Source: a virus. From it: DNA of 35,814 nt. A program made the position numbers and the translations under genes. Positions 9,346 to 16,994 of this stretch are shown here, piece after piece. Where the stretch lies: positions 1 through 35,814 of IMG/VR virus record IMGVR_UViG_3300039159_000118; one strand, given 5' to 3'. The notes under the pieces are model-generated. The model was not told where the DNA came from, ran no database searches, and saw nothing but the letters and a program-made list of their open reading frames with translations. Position 1 is the stretch's first letter; each line of letters starts with the position of its first letter.

Positions 9346-9874
9346 GGGTCTGCGGAGAGAAGGTGAAAGAGCACTCGCCGCCCGTGAGACGCAGCGGGAA
9401 GTGTTGGCGGGAGATGGCAGTGAGCACAGAGGTCGGCGCGTTGTGCAGCACCGAGCAGCGAGCTTCGCTGATCTGCGGTTCAGGCTTGCCGTCGAAGTTG
9501 CGAGATTCAAGAGGCCGCTTAAAGCGGGCGATTGTAACCAGGAGCTTCGAGTCTGCGTCGATGTGGAAGACGTACTCCCGCACAGTCGCGGGGCCGCGCC
9601 GATCGGTGATGTTGAAGTCGCGCCTGACGACGACAGGGGGAGACAGCTTCACGCTTGAGACGAAAGGCAGGCCAACGTACACAGCGCCGGTCTGTGGGAT
9701 GCCGACAGCCACACGGTCAAGCGCGGGCCGAGTGGAGTTGATGCGAGCGCCGGTCACGGCATTCACGACGTACAGCGGAATGTTGACCGGCAGGTTGTAG
9801 GGAAGGGTCCACGATGATACGCCCCCCGGCGAGGGGCTGAAGTACACGCGGCGGTCCAGGAAGGGGGGCTTCAT
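9335..9874 (-). CDS. C-terminal piece of tail tubular protein B (gp12), separate frame
   Basis: The 179-residue product begins MKPPFLDRRVYFSPSPGG, then WTLPYNLP, and later VYVGLPFVSSVKLSPP. LDRR, WTLPY and VYVGLPF are all typical of the last quarter of gp12-type nozzle proteins, not of a separate protein family. The preceding 894-residue frame ends LNRVSLERQPYN with TAG 4 nt before this ATG, just where a one-piece gp12 would continue into LDRR. The two frames differ by +1. Options are a real split gene with reinitiation, programmed +1 frameshifting, or a sequencing or assembly error. That this is the gp12 C-terminal domain is my reading of these motifs. Confidence 0.75.
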   Translation of the reverse strand: MKPPFLDRRVYFSPSPGGVSSWTLPYNLPVNIPLYVVNAVTGARINSTRPALDRVAVGIPQTGAVYVGLPFVSSVKLSPPVVVRRDFNITDRRGPATVREYVFHIDADSKLLVTIARFKRPLESRNFDGKPEPQISEARCSVLHNAPTSVLTAISRQHFPLRLTGGECSFTFSPQTRAY

Positions 9875-9878
9875 GTGG

Positions 9879-12563
9879 CTAGTTGTAAGGTTGGCGTTCG
9901 AGGGAGACGCGATTCAGAGACACACTGCTGTCGGGGTGCAAGAGCACAACGCCAAGCGTCTCCTGAAGCACGTCGATGGACTTCACACGATCAGGGAAAA
10001 TCCACTTACACCATGCGGCCTGTGCGAGATCGCCATTCGCGGCCTCTGCGTAGGCGAAGAGGTAGACTGCTGTACCCGAGTCGGTCAGCAGGAAGATGCG
10101 CCGGAGGTTCGGAGCCGCCGCGAGCTTCAGAGGATTGCCGACGAGGTAGCCAGGAATCTTCAGCGTCAGCAGTTCAGCGAGAGCGGGCTGATTCGCGTCT
10201 CTCACGCGCAGCATTGAGACGTGTGTGACGCCCTCGTTGCCCGAAGCGAAGAAGAGAAAGTCACCGCTCGCTACCGGCTCACAGTTGCGCGAGCATGGCT
10301 GTGCCGTCACGCGCTTCAGGTACGCCGATGTTGGCGTCAGCGCCGGATTACCTTCGAGCACATGGATACCGTTGTCACTCGCGAGGTACAGCAGGCCACG
10401 AATCGTGACGGCTGCGCTGAAGTACGCGATCTCCGGCAACGAACTCTGCAAGTCCACCACGTCTGAATCAAGCAGCGCGACAGCGGACACCTTAAAGAAG
10501 TTGCCGTAGCTGTCGGCCTCTGAGCAGATAACACGATCCTCGCTGAGAATGCCAAGTCGGTTCTGCCACACGAATACGCCCGCGACACGCCGGTCAGTGA
10601 ACGAGGGGAACGGCACAGTGATGTCGTCGCCCGCGCCTCGTGGTGCCCACTTGTTCGGCCCGAACACGAAGTAGTCGCCGGTCTGAAATATCGCGATGTC
10701 ATCCGTCGTCAGCGCCGTAGAGCGGGCAGCGCCCCCGAGCACGGCCACAAAATACGGTGCGAGGTAGGCCGTGATGGTTCCGAACGCGCCGGTCGTGAGG
10801 TTGACGAGCTTCCTACCGACGAACGTGCTGAGGTCCGCTCCCCCTGGATTGCTGACGCGAACGTGATTCAGGGGCATCTCTCCGACGACGGTTACCTGCG
10901 GCGTGAGCGACGTTATACGCAGTTGCCCGTTGCCGAGGATGCCGTCGAGCAGGCTGAGGCCCCCCTGACCGTCCACCGCTGTCGCGAAGGCTGTCACCAG
11001 TGCGGTGCCTGTCATCGCTGAGAGGCTTGTGTACGTCCCAAGCAGGACCGGCGTGACGGGGCTCCGGCTTCGCACGGTGATGGTGTAGCCAGCGGGGTAC
11101 ACGACGGTCGGTTCGAGCACCATCAGCGTACTGCCCTCGCCTTCGATCTCGATGTCCGTCACAGTGAAGCTCACCGTCCTCAAGAACGCGGCCTGCTCTC
11201 CCCCTGGTAGCCCGCTGTCTGTGAGGGCGAACAGCCGCACAACGAAGCCGGGAGCGACGGGACGAGCACCAAAGGAACTGAGAGGTATCTCGATGACTTC
11301 AGAGAGGCTAGCGCCTGCGGGCACGCGAACAGACGTGACGAGTTCGCCTCGATACTTGAAGGCGTAGTCACAGGTGAGGTCCAACCACGGGCGAGCCGTC
11401 ATCGTCTCAATGTTGAGCGTGACGCGACACCTGATCGAACGGGGGTTCGGTGAGACTACTCCCACAGGAATCGTTGCGCCCCTTCCATCTACGTTGACGA
11501 TAGAGCCGAACGGAAACGGGGAGCCTACGATGTCGGGAGAGGCGACGATGCCCTGCCCATCGAGGTACACTAACTGCGGAGCCGAGAGCGCGTCAATGTC
11601 TTCGAGCGTCGGGCCGTTGCGCCGGAGGATGTGCGGCATGGTCGCGGGGTTCAGATCAAGCAGGGTTCCCGGCTTCGGGCACTCCCGCCACAGTCCGTTG
11701 CCTGCGTCCGCATTATCCGCAGAGAAGACGACGTAGTAGTCATCCTTCACGGTGCCTGCATCTCCGGCCACCTTCACGACCATTCCCTCGACAGCGCGGA
11801 AAGGCAAGTCCTCGAACCGCTGTACCTGCGACTTGACGACACGCAGCCCGCGATCCGCTACGCCATCACTGACAGCGACCTTAAAGTCCTCTCCGGTCTT
11901 CTTCGTGAGGTAGATGCTAGAGCCGATGACGCGGGCGTTGAACGAGAAGCCGAGCTTCGTATCAATGAGGCCCGCGAGTGCTCGTGCCGACAGGTCCGTC
12001 TTAATGCCTTCGAGAGCGGACGTTGAACCCGCAGGCGTGTCGTACACGACATCCGTTCCATCGAGCGTCAGCGTGTACTTCGTGCTGTAGTCCGTCTGAC
12101 GAAAGTAGACGATGGCTTCAGGGGCACGGGAAGGCGACAGGCGAGCGCCCTTCCGCACAATCTTGTTGCGGTTCGTGATGAAGGTGACATCGCCTGCGGT
12201 GACAGCGCGAAAGCCATCAGCAGCCGTGAGGTAAGCGTCGGCCCCCGGCTGCATGACGACAGTACGCTCAGCGCCCGTGTCGTTGTCGTACACCTTCAGC
12301 AATCCGTTCGCCACGATGACGCGATACTCTTCGACGCCATCACGGTTGACTGCATGGTTGAGCACAGCGTCGTTGTCGCCCACTGCCAAGCCACCGAGTA
12401 CCGCGATGTGGTCGGACGAAGAACGACGCAGCAGGCCGAGCGTTGCGTCCGGCATGAAGTTGTCGCACTCGTTGACTTGAGCACGATCTCGATACTCAGC
12501 AGCTTCCCGCGTGACCCCGCCAATGAGCGGGGGTTGCGGTTGGGAGATAGGGCGACTCGCCAC
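9879..12563 (-). CDS. Tail tubular protein B / nozzle (T7 gp12-like), main part
   Basis: The 894 residues form a beta-rich protein starting ASRPISQPQPPLIGGVTRE, typical of gp12, which forms the hexameric nozzle at the tail tip through which DNA leaves. Other gp12 signs are PFPSFTDRRVAGVFVWQNRL and GILSEDRVICSEADSYGNFF in the last third (about 660-700), and YLKRVTAQPCSRNCEPV. T7 gp12 is 794 residues; here 894 plus the 179 encoded downstream makes a larger total. The start is GTG directly after the TAA of the gp11-like gene, with no spacer. A central region (about 460-580) is additional beta-rich sequence that I cannot assign. Confidence 0.85.
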   Translation of the reverse strand: MASRPISQPQPPLIGGVTREAAEYRDRAQVNECDNFMPDATLGLLRRSSSDHIAVLGGLAVGDNDAVLNHAVNRDGVEEYRVIVANGLLKVYDNDTGAERTVVMQPGADAYLTAADGFRAVTAGDVTFITNRNKIVRKGARLSPSRAPEAIVYFRQTDYSTKYTLTLDGTDVVYDTPAGSTSALEGIKTDLSARALAGLIDTKLGFSFNARVIGSSIYLTKKTGEDFKVAVSDGVADRGLRVVKSQVQRFEDLPFRAVEGMVVKVAGDAGTVKDDYYVVFSADNADAGNGLWRECPKPGTLLDLNPATMPHILRRNGPTLEDIDALSAPQLVYLDGQGIVASPDIVGSPFPFGSIVNVDGRGATIPVGVVSPNPRSIRCRVTLNIETMTARPWLDLTCDYAFKYRGELVTSVRVPAGASLSEVIEIPLSSFGARPVAPGFVVRLFALTDSGLPGGEQAAFLRTVSFTVTDIEIEGEGSTLMVLEPTVVYPAGYTITVRSRSPVTPVLLGTYTSLSAMTGTALVTAFATAVDGQGGLSLLDGILGNGQLRITSLTPQVTVVGEMPLNHVRVSNPGGADLSTFVGRKLVNLTTGAFGTITAYLAPYFVAVLGGAARSTALTTDDIAIFQTGDYFVFGPNKWAPRGAGDDITVPFPSFTDRRVAGVFVWQNRLGILSEDRVICSEADSYGNFFKVSAVALLDSDVVDLQSSLPEIAYFSAAVTIRGLLYLASDNGIHVLEGNPALTPTSAYLKRVTAQPCSRNCEPVASGDFLFFASGNEGVTHVSMLRVRDANQPALAELLTLKIPGYLVGNPLKLAAAPNLRRIFLLTDSGTAVYLFAYAEAANGDLAQAAWCKWIFPDRVKSIDVLQETLGVVLLHPDSSVSLNRVSLERQPYN

Positions 12564-14429
12564 TTAGCTAGTCCATCCAGTGTTGAGGTTGCGGGCGCGA
12601 GAGAGCGGAGCGTTCTCATACGCCTCGAATAGATTGTAGTGCTCCTGAATCCCGAACTGCGATTCAAGTTCGATCCACGCGTGCTGTTCGTCGCTCTGCT
12701 TGAACGACGTGAGTTCACCACTCCCCATCACTTCGCTCGCATACCGGCGAGCAGAGCGGATCGTGATGTAGTTCTTCGCGACTTCCGGCAAGTCCTCGAA
12801 CGGGATAAAGCGCGTAACGTCCATGTAGAGAACGGAGCGTCCCTCGAAGCCGTCCTCGCCGCCAACACGGTTCGCGAAGACTCGCGGCCTGATGCCAGAG
12901 GTGAGGAACGTACGCGCTCGCCGCATCGAGACATCCGGTGTGTTCGGTCCCGTCTGTCCCTCCCGCACAGTGGCGACAGCAGACGCGACGTTATCGGGCA
13001 CGATGAACACACTCCGCTCTACGCCGAGCGTGTCTGCCAGGAAGCCTTCAGGGAGGAACTTTACATTCCTGTCGTAGTTGAACTCCCACGGGCGCAATGC
13101 GAGTTCGCGGAGGCCCTGCTTCAGAATCTCAACTGCGGCCTTCCCATCAGCGGGAAGGTCTTCGAGGTTTTCGAGCGCCGACTCACCAACCGAGCGCATG
13201 ATCGAATTGACAGCATCGAGGAACGTCGCGCCCTGCACGTCACGAATGTTGACTTGCGGGGCAATCACCGTGAACGGGAGTGCAGAGATAGCCGTGCCGT
13301 TCGATGCTTCCACAACAATCTGCCCTGTGACTGCACCGGCAGGGACGTACAGTAGCAGCGAGGCGGCTGACGGGCGCGTGAACACGGCACCGACTCCACC
13401 GAGACTGACTGCGGCTACAGTGTCCGTGTACGCGAGTCCCACGACGATAGGCGTCCCTTCGATGCCGCTATCAGGACCGAAGCCGGTTATCGTCGGAACA
13501 GGGATCGTGAAGTCTGCGACAGATGTTGCCGTGCCGAGCGCACTGACGAGTGTGATGCGCCCCGATCCAGCGCCTACAGGAACCGTCACGATGACGTTGA
13601 GCGAGTCCGGCTGCACGAACGTCGCGGAGATACCGTTAATTGCTGCTGACGTAATCGTGCCGGTGTCTTCGATGCTGACGTTAATGGTGCTCGTGGGAAC
13701 GCCGAGCATCGGCGTGAAGCTCACGATTGTCGGGGGCTGAGTATCCGGCCCGCTTGCGACTGTGGGAGCGGGAAGGAATGAATTGTTCCCGAGCAACATT
13801 GAGACGCCAGAGGGCACAAAGTTCGCGATGGCGCCCACAGACGTAGCGCGGGGCTTCCATGCCGCGATGGGTTGCCGAGTCGCGAGGTTCAAGTCAGAGA
13901 CAACTTCCTGGCACTCAGTAGCCGTGAGCCGCCTATCCCAAACGCCGATGAAGGCGATGTCTGATTTGAAGGCCCCATTGCTAGGGGAGCGCCCGAGCAC
14001 GAACGGAAACGTGTTGTCAGCGCCGAGAAGCCCTGTGCCGCCAAACTCATCGCTGAGGGCCTGCTCAAGAATCGTCCCGTCCTTTACAGCAGTGAATCGC
14101 TTCGCGATGTTCGTTGCAGCGCGTGCGCTCGTGTTGAACACCCAACGCCAGAGCAGCGGTGTTGCGTTGTTAAGAGCCGGACCCCGCCACCGCTGTGATC
14201 CGACAGCAGATGGATAGAAGTCGTACCCCTCGCCTGTCGAGATGGCGCTGAACTTCTGACTGACACCCTTAGAGTAGATCGACTGATTCGTTCCGGGGAG
14301 TGCCCCGTCCCATCGCATGAGTACGCCGACAGTCCGTTCGGCCAAGTCGGCAATCAGCGCGTGCGCCGGAACTGTCCCGTTGTCGTCAGGGTTCCGAAGC
14401 TGGAGATGATGCGTGTAGTATGTCGGCAT
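12564..14429 (-). CDS. LamG + two IPT/TIG domains + tail tubular protein A (gp11) fusion
   Basis: This 621-residue protein has three parts. Residues 1-190 look like a LamG/concanavalin A-like domain, ending in the usual IGVWDRRLTATE motif (161-172). Residues 232-308 and 311-388 are two similar Ig-like IPT/TIG units: each opens with PTI..F.P, has a VPVGAGSGRI or VPAGAVTGQI turn and closes with F.I or F.V. Residues about 400-621 (FLDAVNSIMRSVGESALENL, later RELALRPWEFNYDRNVKF) are a complete gp11-type adaptor ring protein; T7 gp11 is only 196 residues. The adaptor ring joins portal to nozzle. LamG and IPT domains usually bind carbohydrates or surfaces, so this adaptor probably displays 12 copies of a binding arm round the neck. 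The ATG at 14429 follows a purine-rich AAGAGG immediately upstream. Confidence 0.88.
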   Translation of the reverse strand: MPTYYTHHLQLRNPDDNGTVPAHALIADLAERTVGVLMRWDGALPGTNQSIYSKGVSQKFSAISTGEGYDFYPSAVGSQRWRGPALNNATPLLWRWVFNTSARAATNIAKRFTAVKDGTILEQALSDEFGGTGLLGADNTFPFVLGRSPSNGAFKSDIAFIGVWDRRLTATECQEVVSDLNLATRQPIAAWKPRATSVGAIANFVPSGVSMLLGNNSFLPAPTVASGPDTQPPTIVSFTPMLGVPTSTINVSIEDTGTITSAAINGISATFVQPDSLNVIVTVPVGAGSGRITLVSALGTATSVADFTIPVPTITGFGPDSGIEGTPIVVGLAYTDTVAAVSLGGVGAVFTRPSAASLLLYVPAGAVTGQIVVEASNGTAISALPFTVIAPQVNIRDVQGATFLDAVNSIMRSVGESALENLEDLPADGKAAVEILKQGLRELALRPWEFNYDRNVKFLPEGFLADTLGVERSVFIVPDNVASAVATVREGQTGPNTPDVSMRRARTFLTSGIRPRVFANRVGGEDGFEGRSVLYMDVTRFIPFEDLPEVAKNYITIRSARRYASEVMGSGELTSFKQSDEQHAWIELESQFGIQEHYNLFEAYENAPLSRARNLNTGWTS

Positions 14430-14441
14430 CCTCTTACGGCC

Positions 14442-14669
14442 TTACTGTGCAGGCGGGACAGACGGCACGATGAGCTTTGTGCTGTTCGCCGCGATGAGCA
14501 CGCCGATGACAGACGCCGCCGTGTTGATGCCAACCTTCAGTCGCTCGTCATGCACCGGCAACACTTCAGCAACCTTCGCCGCCGTGCCGAGCAGAGAGAG
14601 CACCGTGCCGAGCAGGGCACCGATCTTGTACTTACCCGAGCGGATCGCTCGCCATGTTGCCGAAAGCAT
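14442..14669 (-). CDS. Small membrane protein with two hydrophobic segments (holin-like candidate)
   Basis: The 75-residue product (MLSATWRAIRSGKYKIG...) has two hydrophobic segments, about 17-36 (ALLGTVLSLLGTAAKVAEVL) and 49-62 (AASVIGVLIAANST), with a charged loop HDERLK between. An AGGA motif 6 nt before the ATG at 14669 supports this start over longer frames that run back into the terminator. It lies between the capsid terminator and the gp11-like gene. A two-TM protein of this size could be a class II holin, but T7 has no holin here; I keep the function open. Confidence 0.7.
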   Translation of the reverse strand: MLSATWRAIRSGKYKIGALLGTVLSLLGTAAKVAEVLPVHDERLKVGINTAASVIGVLIAANSTKLIVPSVPPAQ

Positions 14670-14704
14670 AGAAGTTTCCTGAATGAGAAAGTGGGACCAA
14701 ACGA

Positions 14705-14759
14705 GAAAAAAAACCCCTGCTGCGCCTGTGTCGGTGAGGACATGGACACAGCGGGGGTT
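14705..14759 (-). terminator. Strong intrinsic terminator after the major capsid gene
   Basis: On the minus strand AACCCC pairs with GGGGTT, with an inner CTGTGTC/GACACAG stem, followed directly by eight T. It lies 95 nt beyond the capsid stop, the same place as T7 T-phi after gene 10, and would make capsid-region transcripts more abundant than tail transcripts. Confidence 0.85.
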
Positions 14760-14853
14760 CGGGGTACAGCAGGGATATGCTGTGCTTGAAGCAGTCGATC
14801 TACCGTAACTCCATGTCGGAGACGCCACGACGAGCACAACACTCCCTTAACTA

Positions 14854-15807
14854 CTACGGACGGAACGTGCCTGCACCGATGTTGATTTCGACGGCGCAAT
14901 CAGAACGCAGGATGCCGTGACCGACAGCGTACTTGCCGACCATCAGTTCACCCTGGCGCTCGATCTGATACTCGCTCTCCATCGCGAGGTCCAGGAGCTT
15001 GACCGTACCAACAGCCATCGGAGTTGCGATGACAGCAAGCGTCTTCGAGAAATCCCCGTTGTACTTTGCGTACGGGGAAGCCGTGAAGTTTGTACGGGGC
15101 AGGTTGTTCGTCTTCACGATCTCGATGCCAGCGATGCGCTTGATGACGCCAGAGGCCACGGAGCCGTTGCCTTCCGGGTTGACATCGGTGTCGATGAAGG
15201 TGCCGTTGCCCGCAGCGACGAGCCAGTTGTACTCGCTCGGGCGAATGAACAGGCAGCGCGGGCCGGTGACATCCTTCTCGTCGAGGCGCTGAGCCGCGAG
15301 GAAGATAGCGTCACGGAAAGCCGTGATGTCTGTCCCTGCGGTCGTCGAAACGATCTGCGCTCCACCATTGCCGCCTGTAACAGCAGCACCGGCACGAGCC
15401 GCGTTAATCATCACGCGAGCGATGTTCGTATCCATCTGACGCGAGAGGGTCTGCCCCATCTCCTGCGACAGCACACTCCGGAAGTCGTAGTGATTCATCG
15501 CTTCGTCGATGTTCGCCAGGAAGCGGTCAGCCACGAGAAGGTCGTCGATCTCGATGGTGATTTCGTTCGCAGCGACCAGCGAGCCCGCGAGACGAGCGCC
15601 GGGGGTGTGGTAGCCCGCCGTGCCCTTCCACGCTGCCGGGAACTGCGCGGTGCGACCGCTGGCAATCGTGCGAGTCATCGTCTTCGCAAGGAACACGTTC
15701 GTCTCTGCGAACGCCGCCAGCACTTCACCAGCGAACACCTTCAGGAACAGAGCGCGTGCATCGCCCGCAAGGTTCGCCTGACCAATACGGGTAGGGTTGT
15801 TAGCCAT
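14854..15807 (-). CDS. Major capsid protein (T7 gp10-like)
   Basis: The 317-residue protein (T7 gp10A 345) has an HK97-type shell-protein composition and the gp10 landmarks: an N-arm MANNPTRIGQAN, LFLKVFAGEVLAAFAETN, a stretch ASGRTAQFPAAWKGTAGYHTPG and IDDLLVADRFLANIDEAMNHYD, then a C-terminal domain with LFIRPSEYNWL. It follows the scaffold gene and precedes a strong terminator. The start ATG at 15807 has a pyrimidine- and AT-rich leader with no SD, surprising for what should be the most highly expressed gene. A 10-bp hairpin stands 26 nt before the start. Confidence 0.93.
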   Translation of the reverse strand: MANNPTRIGQANLAGDARALFLKVFAGEVLAAFAETNVFLAKTMTRTIASGRTAQFPAAWKGTAGYHTPGARLAGSLVAANEITIEIDDLLVADRFLANIDEAMNHYDFRSVLSQEMGQTLSRQMDTNIARVMINAARAGAAVTGGNGGAQIVSTTAGTDITAFRDAIFLAAQRLDEKDVTGPRCLFIRPSEYNWLVAAGNGTFIDTDVNPEGNGSVASGVIKRIAGIEIVKTNNLPRTNFTASPYAKYNGDFSKTLAVIATPMAVGTVKLLDLAMESEYQIERQGELMVGKYAVGHGILRSDCAVEINIGAGTFRP

Positions 15808-15833
15808 GAAAATCTACAGAGTGGTGAGAGAGT

Positions 15834-15858
15834 GGCTAGCCGCCGAATGCGGCTAACC
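15834..15858 (-). promoter_or_regulatory. Hairpin in the leader of the capsid gene
   Basis: On the minus strand GGTTAGCCGC pairs with GCGGCTAGCC round a 5-nt loop. One pair is a G-U wobble on the minus strand but an A-C mismatch on the plus strand, which favours a minus-strand RNA structure. No T-run follows, so it is not a terminator; an RNase processing or mRNA-stabilising stem is possible. Confidence 0.6.
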
Positions 15859-15882
15859 GGGGGTACAACAGAGAATGCAGAC

Positions 15883-16683
15883 TTAGCGCCCGAAGACACC
15901 CTCGTCCGATACAGCCAAGCGGCCTGACACGACGGCGCGGAATGCGGAGTCGGTCTTGTACTTGCGCGACTGCATATCGTCGAGAATCTGCTGTCGGCTT
16001 TCGTAGGGCTTCGGCCCCGCGTCAGGGCGTGCGGGGGTGACGCTCTCTACGAGGGTAGGCTCGGTGCCCATCTTATCCGAGTAGGTTGCGAGGATGCCAC
16101 GCAAGGCGAGAGCCGCCAGTGCTGTGTCGCCGCTGTCGATAGCGGCATTGTACGCTTGCTTGTCGGCAGCGGTAAGGTTCGTCCCTTCACCGGCCCACTT
16201 CATCACCGCATCGAGCTTGTCAGAGCCTCCGGCGAGTGCGTTGAACTCCTGACGCAGCAAGGTCGAACGCGCCTTCTGTCCGTCGATGTAGGCGCTCACA
16301 TCGGCGCGAGTGATTCCGGCCTGCTCGAACGCTGCAAGACGATCTTCAGACAGCACGCCGTTCTCGGCGTACTCAGCCCGAAGTGCCGCCATGTCGAAGC
16401 CCTTCTCCGCAACGATCTTCTCCGCTGAATCCGCGTCAGGGGCAGGAGGCTTCGGTGCAGCGGGGGTATCTTCGACAGGCTTGGGTTCGGGAGCAGGGAC
16501 AGCGGGAGCAGTCGCAGGGGCTTCAGTGGTCGCGGCAGGAGGCGTCGGCGGCTCTGCGGCTGGAATGTCTGAACTCTGGACTACTACCCGCGTGCCCTTG
16601 CTCCCTACGGTTGACACAATGCCTTCGACCGGCTTCGCCGTATCAGCAGGCAAAGGCGCGGGAGGGGCAACAATGCGTGCCAC
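15883..16683 (-). CDS. Capsid assembly / scaffolding protein (T7 gp9-like)
   Basis: The 266-residue acidic, Pro- and Ala-rich protein lies directly before the capsid gene. It has a disordered N half (EPPTPPAATTEAPATAP), a helical middle (EKGFDMAALRAEYAENGVLS, then RLAAFEQAGITRADVSAYID) and a basic C-terminal end (SRQQILDDMQSRKYKTDS), the pattern of scaffolds, whose C terminus contacts the shell. A similar LAAFEQAGI..A.V..YI region is typical of phage capsid assembly proteins. Its start is GTG at 16683, 2 nt after the previous stop; no better start is available. Confidence 0.85.
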   Translation of the reverse strand: MARIVAPPAPLPADTAKPVEGIVSTVGSKGTRVVVQSSDIPAAEPPTPPAATTEAPATAPAVPAPEPKPVEDTPAAPKPPAPDADSAEKIVAEKGFDMAALRAEYAENGVLSEDRLAAFEQAGITRADVSAYIDGQKARSTLLRQEFNALAGGSDKLDAVMKWAGEGTNLTAADKQAYNAAIDSGDTALAALALRGILATYSDKMGTEPTLVESVTPARPDAGPKPYESRQQILDDMQSRKYKTDSAFRAVVSGRLAVSDEGVFGR

Positions 16684-16685
16684 GC

Positions 16686-16994
16686 TTAGCCCTCCACGCT
16701 GATAACGCCATTGCTGGCACGATGAGCCGCGCCCCGGAGAAGTCTGCCCTCCACATCGAGCGCGGGAGGATCGTAGAGCGGAACCTCCACGCCATCGCTC
16801 GTGGTATACGTCTCCACGGCTACAGCAGCATCAGGGGCAGGCCCCGGCTCCACTCGCGGAGTGCGCCCAGGGGCAGCGCCGGACGTGACTTCCAGTTCAA
16901 GCGCGTCCTCTGCTTCGGCTTCCGAAGTCAGGGCTTCCAGCGCGTCTTCGATTAGCTCGATAGCTTCCGTCTTTGCTTCGGTCTTCCTGCTCAT
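16686..16994 (-). CDS. Small acidic protein between portal and scaffold genes
   Basis: I do not recognise this 102-residue protein. It begins with a Lys/Glu-rich helix (MSRKTEAKTEAIELIEDALE), then a Glu/Ala/Leu-rich stretch, a Pro-rich linker (GRTPRVEPGPAPD) and a beta-like tail (TYTTSDGVEVPLYDPP). The ATG overlaps the portal stop in an ATGA, and the scaffold gene begins 2 nt after its own stop, so it is made together with portal and scaffold. A role in head assembly is plausible from place alone. Confidence 0.75.
   Translation of the reverse strand: MSRKTEAKTEAIELIEDALEALTSEAEAEDALELEVTSGAAPGRTPRVEPGPAPDAAVAVETYTTSDGVEVPLYDPPALDVEGRLLRGAAHRASNGVISVEG

Noticed and set aside
8863-9510. Longer start for the gp13-like protein
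   Set aside because: The extra 55 residues lie wholly within the gp12 C-terminal frame in another phase and are Arg/Ser-rich.
14917-15927. Plus-strand frame (336 codons) opposite the capsid gene
   Set aside because: Antisense shadow of the capsid gene; Arg/His-rich with no domain.
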